64,000 nt of DNA, taken from positions 1,860,001-1,924,000 of the forward strand of contig NZ_HG992749.1 in assembly GCF_905175385.1 (NCBI RefSeq), read 5' to 3'. Positions within the stretch are counted from its first letter, which is position 1. Every line of letters begins with the position of its first letter. The DNA is from Vibrio sp. B1FLJ16. GTDB taxonomy: Bacteria > Pseudomonadota > Gammaproteobacteria > Enterobacterales > Vibrionaceae. Both the position numbers and the translations under genes were made by a program. This document shows positions 57,394 through 64,000 of the stretch, piece by piece. The notes beneath the pieces were generated by a model. The model ran no database searches, was not told where the DNA came from, and saw only the letters and a program-made list of their open reading frames with translations.

Positions 57394-57957
57394 TCAATCT
57401 TTTAATAATAGTAGAATATCATGAGCTACGTGTCTATTACCTGAGTCGCCATGATCTTGCTTTTTACTTTGACTTAGAAGTTCATAAAACTTAGGTTGTT
57501 GAATGTTGTCCAACATTTTGAGTTTTCTCAAAAATAGTGGCCAGTCCTTTTCAGATATACGAATTCCGCTCTTTTCCCAACCTACGTACTTTTCTGAATC
57601 CACATATCTACGAAAATCTATTCCTCCTCCATAACTTTCAGAATATCTAACATGAAACTTTTTATTCCCTTTATCCCAAAGGCATATATCAACGAGCTCG
57701 CAAAAATCTAGACTTAATGTTTTAATAAATAACTTGAGCTTTTCTAGAGGCACTCTGAAGCCAGATCTACTAGCCTTTCTTATATTGTCATTGTCTAGAT
57801 AAAAATAACGAATATCATAACCAATAATGCTTCCATCCTCTTCTTCTATTAGACAGAATAACAATTCACCATTTTTATAACGTTTTTGAGAAAGATCCAT
57901 TTTTGCTATCAATCTGACTGATTTCGTTGAAAAGTCCAAATTAAATCTCCAAGTCAC
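57394..57957 (-). CDS. Protein with two PC4-like repeats, last gene of the phosphorothioation effector operon
   Basis: The 187-residue product is unnamed, but two segments look like PC4/whirly-type ssDNA-binding units: GYDIRYFYLDNDNIRKA then GFRVPLEKLKLFIKTL (about 48-85), and GGIDFRRYVDSEKYVGW then KSGIRISEKDWPLFLRKLK (about 111-148). PC4 folds bind single-stranded DNA. The GTG start at 57957 overlaps the upstream gene by 17 bases. Its place at the end of the helicase-SMC operon suggests a DNA-binding role in that complex. Confidence 0.6.
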   Translation of the reverse strand: MTWRFNLDFSTKSVRLIAKMDLSQKRYKNGELLFCLIEEEDGSIIGYDIRYFYLDNDNIRKASRSGFRVPLEKLKLFIKTLSLDFCELVDICLWDKGNKKFHVRYSESYGGGIDFRRYVDSEKYVGWEKSGIRISEKDWPLFLRKLKMLDNIQQPKFYELLSQSKKQDHGDSGNRHVAHDILLLLKD

Positions 57958-58414
57958 CTAAATTAAAGCTATCAGAGCCATCTTGACTATTATTTTTAAA
58001 TAATAGTTCTTTGTTAATGATTAACAAAAAATGGTCTAATGACTCCAAAGTGCCAGCCAACTCCCTGCTTAACCTCTCAAGCCCACCATTAGCATATTCT
58101 TCAAAAATTGTCGCTCTTTTGTTCACATTATCATCACCCTCAGCCAAGATGTGAGCATCTTTTTCATCTTTCATTGCTAATAAATATACAAGTGTATCGT
58201 GGCTGGAGTTTTCAAATACATTAAACTTAATAGGGTTAGAGGATGCCTTCTCAATTTTCTTTCTTTCATTGTGAAAAAAACCATACGCAGCCGCAAAGCT
58301 TAAGCAATCAGCCATACTAGAAAACACTTTTTTATGCTCTTCTCCAGAACACAATAACTCAATAAGGGACTGCTTATCTTTGTCAAACTGTATACGTCGA
58401 TCAATCATAATCAC
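57941..58414 (-). CDS. Protein resembling DNA phosphorothioation-associated protein 4
   Basis: The 157-residue product resembles that family in layout: FSSMADCLSFAAAYGFFHNERKKI near 30-55, DTLVYLLAMKDEKDAHIL near 74-92 and IFEEYANGGLERLSREL near 103-120. I judged this by eye from remembered family patterns. It overlaps the SMC-like gene by four bases (GTGA), a sign of translational coupling. Function unknown; the family tracks phosphorothioation loci, which supports a link to dndBCDE. Confidence 0.6.
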   Translation of the reverse strand: MIMIDRRIQFDKDKQSLIELLCSGEEHKKVFSSMADCLSFAAAYGFFHNERKKIEKASSNPIKFNVFENSSHDTLVYLLAMKDEKDAHILAEGDDNVNKRATIFEEYANGGLERLSRELAGTLESLDHFLLIINKELLFKNNSQDGSDSFNLGDLEI

Positions 58415-60486
58415 GAGACCTCTATGATTTCTGTGAATTCATAATCATTCGGGCTTCTTTTTACCAATGGATAGCCTGAACCATTAATAACTGCTTCGTC
58501 GTTAATATCAATGTCTTGTCTAGGCGTATAGTAGGTAAGTACATACTGTTTTCCTACTTTTGCCCCCATCGTGTCAGATACTTCTCCCCTCCATTGTGTT
58601 TGAGATGCTAATACTACGACCTGATCTGCAATTTTTGGCAAGTTATCAGCTATTTGTGTGCGATAGTTCTGGTCTAAAGCCCCAAACGGCGAATCCATTA
58701 CTACCGGGTAACTAGCTGCGTTTGCTACACCTAAATCCTCATTTCTCTTTTTTTGCTCTCTTACAACATCGATAATGGCCCCAATAAAAGAAAGGCTTAG
58801 AATCTGACTTTCACCTTGAGATGCAGCTACATCCATTAGCTCCCCCCCAGCCTTTTCACTAAGCCGAATCGCATAATTTTCAGATAAAGTAGCTATGTAG
58901 GGGGTTAGTGACATGTGAGCAAACAATTCTCGCACTTTATTTTCAAGTGATAGCCTAAACGATTTATCGTATAGACCGAGCATTTCTTTCATACGATCAT
59001 GAGCTTCCTGAGCGGCGGCTACTCTCACTTGCGCGATTTGCTGTTTTCTCTCATTTGCTTTAGTTTTTTGGATCTCATCATCAATCACTTTAATCCGTTC
59101 GTTCGAAACCTGAATGTCCCGTTCTTTACTACCTTGCTCACGAGCTAACTCTAAACTTGCCGCTTCTAATTCACTTCGTCGAGTTTCCAACTCACTAATT
59201 TGCTCTTCAGGGCTATTCTTCAGCTCAGCTGTTATATCTTCTAGTTCTCTTTCAATATCGCTACTTACTTTTTTAATTTCAATTAGTGAACTTTGCATAC
59301 CTGAAAATGTGTCGCAAAAATCATTAAGACGTTGTTCGTAATTTCTCGTTTCTCCTCCCATACGAAGGGCTTTTTCTTCAACATCAGCCAATCCGGCTTG
59401 CTCTCTCCAGCGCTCAACATTGCTATACGGTTCAGTACTGGGAATTAATTTACTTCCACAAATACATTCATGCTGCTCTAGGAGATCTTCGACAAACTGC
59501 TTCTTGATTCCTGCTGGAAGTTCACCTTTAGTTCTCATTAACTCTATTTGTTGTTTAAAGTCATCTATTAAATTAGAAGCATAGACTAGGTAACCATTTT
59601 TAGAGATACTCTCTTTAAGGCTCTTTTTTTTCTCTCTTATTAGATTTCTATTATTTTCACTTTCAGAATTTAACTTATTCCTTCTTTCCTGAGCTTCTTT
59701 AACCTCTTGGTGAGCTAATAACCTTTCCTCGATTTCTTTTACTATTTTTTTATTATTGATTTTTTCTTTTTCTATGCATTTTACTCTTTCTTCGCACCTT
59801 TCAATAAATATCTCTAATTCTTCTTTTTCTTCTAACTCTTTCTTCACTGCAGGGGAGCCAATTGACTTGTACTCTAATTCTAGTTCTTTTCTAGCTTCAT
59901 TTAGGTGGTGAACACTGCGTTCAATAACTTCTAATCCTAATAATTTCTTGGCAGCTGCTTTTATTTCATCTTGTTGCTTTTTGTCTGGCTGCACAATTCG
60001 CTCAATACGCTCACCATCAAAAAAGAAGTAACTATGTAGATCTTTAGGTAACACTCGGCCAACGTTATCAGAAACTTTATCTTCATAACGCCAATTACCG
60101 TCTCCTGCTTCCCACTGCAAAGTAACTTCGCTTTCAGCTGCAGATTGAAAACCAGGGTCGCTATCCGTACGCATTGCTTTTTGCTCACGTCGAATAACGT
60201 AATTCTTACTACTGTGCTCAAACTTAATTTCTACCCATGCTGTTACTGTCTCGCCGATTCCAGCTTCTCTTAAAGCTCTTTTATTTACTAGTTGATCTTC
60301 TAATTTAAAACCTGATGTAAAACTCTCGTAAAGTGCCCATGTAAACGCATTTAATAAAGCAGTTTTTCCTGAACCATTGTTAGCATGCAAAACAGTTACA
60401 TTTTTATCTCCTGAACAAAAGGAAATTTTTGGTGTATCACCATAAAACTGTCTAAAATTACTTATCTTTATGTAATCAAGCTTCAT
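58411..60486 (-). CDS. SMC/Rad50-like ATPase of the phosphorothioation effector operon
   Basis: The 691-residue product has Walker A ANNGSGKT (35-42), a DndD-like motif SYFFFDGERIERIV, a long coiled coil (about 200-300 and 370-500), a hook-like apex with CICGSKL (near 325), a signature ASQGESQILSLSFIGA and Walker B YPVVMDSPFGALD. It is a paralogue of DndD in structure but belongs to the effector operon, not to modification. It may load or move on DNA with the helicase. The 55-residue gene overlaps its start by 11 bases. Confidence 0.87.
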   Translation of the reverse strand: MKLDYIKISNFRQFYGDTPKISFCSGDKNVTVLHANNGSGKTALLNAFTWALYESFTSGFKLEDQLVNKRALREAGIGETVTAWVEIKFEHSSKNYVIRREQKAMRTDSDPGFQSAAESEVTLQWEAGDGNWRYEDKVSDNVGRVLPKDLHSYFFFDGERIERIVQPDKKQQDEIKAAAKKLLGLEVIERSVHHLNEARKELELEYKSIGSPAVKKELEEKEELEIFIERCEERVKCIEKEKINNKKIVKEIEERLLAHQEVKEAQERRNKLNSESENNRNLIREKKKSLKESISKNGYLVYASNLIDDFKQQIELMRTKGELPAGIKKQFVEDLLEQHECICGSKLIPSTEPYSNVERWREQAGLADVEEKALRMGGETRNYEQRLNDFCDTFSGMQSSLIEIKKVSSDIERELEDITAELKNSPEEQISELETRRSELEAASLELAREQGSKERDIQVSNERIKVIDDEIQKTKANERKQQIAQVRVAAAQEAHDRMKEMLGLYDKSFRLSLENKVRELFAHMSLTPYIATLSENYAIRLSEKAGGELMDVAASQGESQILSLSFIGAIIDVVREQKKRNEDLGVANAASYPVVMDSPFGALDQNYRTQIADNLPKIADQVVVLASQTQWRGEVSDTMGAKVGKQYVLTYYTPRQDIDINDEAVINGSGYPLVKRSPNDYEFTEIIEVS

Positions 60487-60643
60487 CCTTTACCGCCTCT
60501 TTAATGATTTGGATTATTTCTGATTTTAATCTTGGACGGTTTTGATGTAATACATCAGTTTCCAGCTTAAGTACTTCTTTCATGATTAATTGTATATACT
60601 GAGGAGCTTCTTTAAATGGTTTATGAGGATCTGGTTTTATCAT
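60476..60643 (-). CDS. 55-residue protein between helicase and SMC genes
   Basis: The start ATG at 60643 (two bases after the helicase stop) begins MIKPDPHKPFKEAPQYIQLI, then MKEVLKLETDVLHQNRP and an end EIIQIIKEAVKDEA. It stops at 60476, overlapping the SMC-like gene by 11 bases. The sequence is helical and basic-acidic mixed, like a small subunit or adaptor. It is shorter than many gene finders accept. The snug fit between its neighbours argues that it is real. Confidence 0.7.
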   Translation of the reverse strand: MIKPDPHKPFKEAPQYIQLIMKEVLKLETDVLHQNRPRLKSEIIQIIKEAVKDEA

Positions 60644-60645
60644 TT

Positions 60646-62736
60646 CTACAACTCCATTAAGCCATATTTTTTTTGTATAGGAACCAACTTCAATCGCGCC
60701 TCTCCTGAATTTAGAGCCAGATCAGCAAACTCAACCACTCGTTGAAGTTCCTTCCTAATTAATTTTCTGTCAATCTGAGTCACTTCTTCATCAATAGGTG
60801 GAAGTACTATCATGTCGTAAATTGTGGCACTGTGTTTTCCTTCATATTTTCGTAATACGCGCCCTCGCCGTTGAATAAACTGTCTAGGGTTGGTACTACT
60901 AGCCAAAATAACAGCAGTTTTTATTGCTGGAATATCAACACCTTCGTCTAAACATCTTATTGCCACTAGTCCTTGTGATTCTCCTGAAGCAAGTGACTTC
61001 TTAAGGTTCCCACGCTCTTCTATGCTAGTTGAGGCCGTATACTGACTCACTTTCATTCCTAGCTCTACGCCAAGCAGTCGTGTTACAGCCTCAATTTGAC
61101 GAATTTCACTTTGGTCAGCATCACTATCAACCCTTCCATCACCACAATAAAAAAGCATATGAGATTCATCTTGCAAACAAGTTGCAACTTCATGTAATGC
61201 TTCAAGTTTGTTATATGCTGAGGACATCAACCTAGCTCTCTTGATGAGCAAGCTTTTTAACGCTTGCCCTCTTTCACTTTCCTCTTCCGAGTATGCGAGT
61301 TTAGAGATGCTCATCGATAGCTCAAGATATTCATCGTGCTCACTATCCGTTAGTTCTACTAATATTGGATAGTAATAATAAGGCGTAAGCACTCCCATTT
61401 TTATAGCATCTGCGATACCTAATTTGGGTTCTAAAATCTTGCCAAAATACTCGATTATTTTGGACGTACCTTCATCATCGTGCAAGCGCTCTGGTGTCGC
61501 AGAAAGCCCTAATCGCATAGGGATTGAATGAGGAAGTACACCACGTAGCTTTTTAGCTCCCATGTTATGAACTTCGTCAGAAACCAAGAGTGTCTCTTTG
61601 GGAAAATGCTCTAATTTCGACTGAAAAGTATCCGTCATAAATGTTGATGTTGTAGCTATAACTACATTTAATTGCTGATTACTTTTTTGTTCAATAACAC
61701 TTTGAAGTAGCTGATTGCCCAGTAACGAAACCCACTTTCTCTTATTATCAAAAGCCAATATGGGGTTAGAACCAAAGTTCCTACATTCCTCACCCCACTG
61801 CGATACCAAATGCTTATATGGACAAACGACAATTAACCACTTTAAATTAATTTTTTCATATAAAGCGCTGGCAAGAGCTAATGCTGTAATAGTTTTACCC
61901 GTACCTGTTGCAAGTTGGAATACTCCCTTTCCTTGGTTTTTAAACCAATTATTTATGGCCTGGCGCTGATAATCTCGTAAATTAATACTTGGAGGCACCG
62001 AAAAGCGGTTAATTTGGGAGAACTCGATGTCTATATGTTCAAAAGCTGGAGGTACTGGCTTTTTATATGGCTCTAAGAGCTCTTCCGTCGCATCTGTAAA
62101 ATCAAAAACCTCTAGCGAAGTTGGCTTTCCATCCCAAAGCTCTTCAAATCTCGCTACTTTCCTTGAAACTCGTTTATGAGGGTCGTCCCAGCTCCAATAA
62201 ACATCTATCGATTCCTGGTTGTCGATCAGCCCGCCGACTGTTTCATTTGCAGAGCCTGTAAATGCAACAACGTCACCATTTACATCACGAAAATATCCAA
62301 ACTTTTCATGAAACATACCTCTAGCGATGCGGCCATTTCTATCTACTCTAATCGCTAATTTTATATCTAATATTTTATTTGCTATTAGCCAAGAGAGTAA
62401 GTTGAGATGCTCATTACGGCCTGTTTTATCTATTGATGCTTCAAAGTGGGCTTTAGCAATTTCTTCTCTAGATTTGTAACCTAAATTAATCGCCTCTATA
62501 TCTTCTTCTGTAAGCTTTGGCGATGCGATCATATGAATGCTACCTTTAGAGCGAATAAACTGCTCCATACCAAATGTAACCAGACCTAAGCCGTCACTAG
62601 TAAAATATCCCACAGCACGACAATATGATTGTGAGACAGAGAAACAAGGTCTATAAAAAGCACCAAGCATATCGGAACGCTCGCTACTGTACTCAATATC
62701 TAGTTCAATATCCCTTAAAGCTTTATATGTGTTCAT
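60646..62736 (-). CDS. DNA phosphorothioation system restriction enzyme: PLD-domain DEAD/DEAH helicase
   Basis: The 696-residue product has an N-terminal phospholipase-D-like nuclease half (HEK at 143-145 and GSAN at 161-164) and a superfamily 2 helicase: Walker A ATGTGKT (276-282), DEVH box (387-390), motif III LSATPER and motif VI QFIQRRGRVLR. This layout matches the family annotated as phosphorothioation system restriction enzyme. It starts the minus-strand operon and would be expected to act on unmodified DNA or to need phosphorothioate recognition. The start ATG at 62736 is preceded by an A/T-rich promoter region. Confidence 0.87.
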   Translation of the reverse strand: MNTYKALRDIELDIEYSSERSDMLGAFYRPCFSVSQSYCRAVGYFTSDGLGLVTFGMEQFIRSKGSIHMIASPKLTEEDIEAINLGYKSREEIAKAHFEASIDKTGRNEHLNLLSWLIANKILDIKLAIRVDRNGRIARGMFHEKFGYFRDVNGDVVAFTGSANETVGGLIDNQESIDVYWSWDDPHKRVSRKVARFEELWDGKPTSLEVFDFTDATEELLEPYKKPVPPAFEHIDIEFSQINRFSVPPSINLRDYQRQAINNWFKNQGKGVFQLATGTGKTITALALASALYEKINLKWLIVVCPYKHLVSQWGEECRNFGSNPILAFDNKRKWVSLLGNQLLQSVIEQKSNQQLNVVIATTSTFMTDTFQSKLEHFPKETLLVSDEVHNMGAKKLRGVLPHSIPMRLGLSATPERLHDDEGTSKIIEYFGKILEPKLGIADAIKMGVLTPYYYYPILVELTDSEHDEYLELSMSISKLAYSEEESERGQALKSLLIKRARLMSSAYNKLEALHEVATCLQDESHMLFYCGDGRVDSDADQSEIRQIEAVTRLLGVELGMKVSQYTASTSIEERGNLKKSLASGESQGLVAIRCLDEGVDIPAIKTAVILASSTNPRQFIQRRGRVLRKYEGKHSATIYDMIVLPPIDEEVTQIDRKLIRKELQRVVEFADLALNSGEARLKLVPIQKKYGLMEL

Positions 62737-63008
62737 TTTCTCTTAGAGCTTTATATAAGTGTCTTGTTATATAGCATAGTTAAAAGGATGGTATTTTAGA
62801 TAGTCAATTGATATTTCTGTGACTCACTACATATTGTAAGATTGCTATAAAGCGGATACAGAGGACGCACTTCCACACATTCATCCCTGCATATTTTTAC
62901 GCTATGATAGAACATCGTATCTGGTATCACAGGCTTACAATAGAGTTATCAAACAGATATACCAGTTTCCGCTTGTTTTTAAGGTGGCAGTGATATTCTG
63001 TTCATTAA
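62737..63008. other. Promoter region of the effector operon and edge of an IS3 element
   Basis: AT-rich sequence upstream of the helicase gene meets the degraded left edge of the IS3-family element at about 62980-63008. No gene is seen. Confidence 0.45.
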
Positions 63009-63245
63009 ATCATTGCCATTTTAAAGGAAGCGGAAGCAGGTATCCCCGCACGAGAACTTTGCCGCAAGCATGGGATATCGGATGCGACGTTTTACACATG
63101 GCGCAAGAAATACGCAGGACTGGATGCCTCTGAAGCCCGTCGCCTCAAGGCTCTGGAAGACGAGAACGCTCGGCTTAAAAAGCTGCTGGCTGAAACGCTG
63201 CTGGATGCAGAAGCACTTAAAATCGCTCTCAGCCAAAATGACTGA
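63009..63245 (+). pseudogene. IS3-family OrfA, 5' end lost
   Basis: The frame from 63009 encodes IIAILKEAEAGIPARELCRK, then HGISDATFYTWRKKYAGLDA and an end KIALSQND. It is the usual OrfA helix-turn-helix and leucine-zipper region, but a TAA stop sits just before it (63006-63008, where Gln would be expected) and no ATG start is in frame, so it is probably inactive. Confidence 0.7.
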
Positions 63246-64000
63246 CCGTCGAGGACAAGCGCAAGGCTGTTAAAGTCATTCAGAAAGGCACCCAGCTTTC
63301 AGAACGCAGAGCCTGTCTGCTCGTCGGTATTAAACGCGCGTCAGTGCGATATCAACCTCAATCTAATCGCGAGGATGATAAGCTTCAGGCTCGTATAAAA
63401 GAACTGGCATTAGAACGACGTCGATTTGGTTATCGTCGAATCCATCGCCTTCTGAGGCGAGAAGGTTTTGATGTTAACCATAAGCGAGTTTATCGCTTGT
63501 ACTGCGAATTAGGCTTAATGGTCAGCAAACGGAGACGTAGAAAATCACAGTATGTTGAGCGAGAGCCTCTCTTGCTTCCTTCAGTACCAAATCACACTTG
63601 GTTTATGGACTTAGTGATGGATGCGCTCAGTAACGGCAGACGGATTAAATGCCTGACGATTGTGGATGACTACACAAAGGAGTGTCTAGATATACCTGTT
63701 GCTACGGGGATCTCGGGGTATGAAGTCGTGATGACGCTGGAGTCTATCGCTGCGTTTCGAGGTTATCCAGAAGCGATTCGAACGGATCAAGGTCCAGAAT
63801 TTACAGGGAAAGCGCTCGACCAATGGGCTCATCAGCATGATGTGATTTTGAAATTAATCCAAGCAGGAAAACCGACACAAAATGCTTATATTGAAAGTTT
63901 TAATGGTAAGTTCAGAGATGAATGTTTAAACGAGCACTGGTTTAGGGATTTGAGTCATGCTCGTGACCTAATCAACCTCTGGCGAATGGATTACAATGAA
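63242..64000 (+). CDS. IS3-family transposase OrfB (3' end outside the window)
   Basis: The frame starts by overlapping the OrfA stop (63242) and is open to the window end, about 253 residues. It has the HTH_21 segment (RRFGYRRIHRLLRREGF), the catalytic residues in FMDLVMDALS (Asp), RTDQGPEF (Asp) and NAYIESFNGKFRDE (Glu), so the DDE core is complete. It differs from the OrfB at 36002-36889. Confidence 0.88.
   Translation, partial: MTVEDKRKAVKVIQKGTQLSERRACLLVGIKRASVRYQPQSNREDDKLQARIKELALERRRFGYRRIHRLLRREGFDVNHKRVYRLYCELGLMVSKRRRRKSQYVEREPLLLPSVPNHTWFMDLVMDALSNGRRIKCLTIVDDYTKECLDIPVATGISGYEVVMTLESIAAFRGYPEAIRTDQGPEFTGKALDQWAHQHDVILKLIQAGKPTQNAYIESFNGKFRDECLNEHWFRDLSHARDLINLWRMDYNE

Larger units (their letters stand above)
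62980..64000 (+). mobile_element. IS3-family (OrfA/OrfB) insertion element, cut by the window end
   Basis: OrfA and OrfB of an IS3-type element, different from the one at 35675-36919, occupy the end of the window. The OrfA 5' end is damaged. The right end is beyond the window. The left boundary is estimated, not seen. Confidence 0.75.

Noticed and set aside
57164..57424. Plus-strand protein with repeated Leu-Leu-Cys-Phe-Tyr-Ala-Ser
   Set aside because: It is the translation of the octamer array; no other support.
58411..60486. Second copy of dndD
   Set aside because: Motifs are related, but the hook region, length and operon context differ, and dndCDE is complete elsewhere.
63070..63273. 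Plus-strand reading frame MGYRMRRFTHG
   Set aside because: It is out of frame with OrfA of the IS3 element, which has a clear coding pattern here.

Overview
The window looks like a Vibrio chromosome, most likely of the Harveyi clade. The evidence is protein-level resemblance of CysB, MiaE, the RND pump and VF530, two copies of a 267-bp palindromic-ended intergenic repeat, and GC content and codon use typical of the genus up to about 32.8 kb. The species cannot be fixed from the sequence alone.

Positions 1-32.8 kb are mostly ordinary chromosome: cysB (cut by the window edge), a membrane-anchored coiled-coil protein, miaE (its upstream region occupied by a MITE-like element), a methyl-accepting chemotaxis protein, an AEC-family permease, a MarR regulator behind an RND efflux pair, and a BenE-type transporter divergent from an XRE/cupin regulator with two near-identical operator repeats. 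Positions 14.2-26.4 kb form a catabolic island: a TauABC/SsuABC-like ABC importer whose binding-protein gene carries a frameshift in an A8 run, an M20 deacylase, a PuuC/KauB-like aldehyde dehydrogenase, a flavoprotein monooxygenase, RidA, a DUF1028 protein, a class III aminotransferase, and AraC- and LysR-type regulators. Together they suggest use of an amine or N-acyl amine as carbon and nitrogen source. An outer-membrane protein, a PstS-like protein and a diguanylate cyclase form one overlapping operon, followed by a membrane-anchored beta-helix protein and VF530.

From about 32.9 kb to the end the window is a defence island: lower GC, gene remnants, an orphan DUF1778 antitoxin, a HEPN protein, a complete IS3 copy that splits an unknown gene, a type I Zorya system (zorA-zorB-zorC-zorD, zorD frameshifted), an IS5 remnant, and then a large DNA phosphorothioation locus. 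That locus has three parts: (i) a leading group with its own palindromic operators, a 27-residue microgene and a uracil-DNA-glycosylase-like fusion protein; (ii) an M15-like protein, a phosphorothioation-associated methyltransferase gene (frameshifted at a C7 run), dndB, dndC, dndD and dndE; (iii) a convergent five-gene operon with a PLD/DEAD-box helicase of the phosphorothioation restriction type, a previously easy-to-miss 55-residue gene, an SMC-like ATPase, a protein resembling phosphorothioation-associated protein 4, and a protein with two PC4-like repeats. No dndFGH and no dndA are visible. The window ends inside another IS3-family element.

The most interesting parts are the non-DndFGH phosphorothioation effector operon, the uncharacterised group ahead of the dnd genes, and three single-base frameshifts (two in homopolymers) in otherwise intact genes, which could be phase variation, decay or sequencing error.
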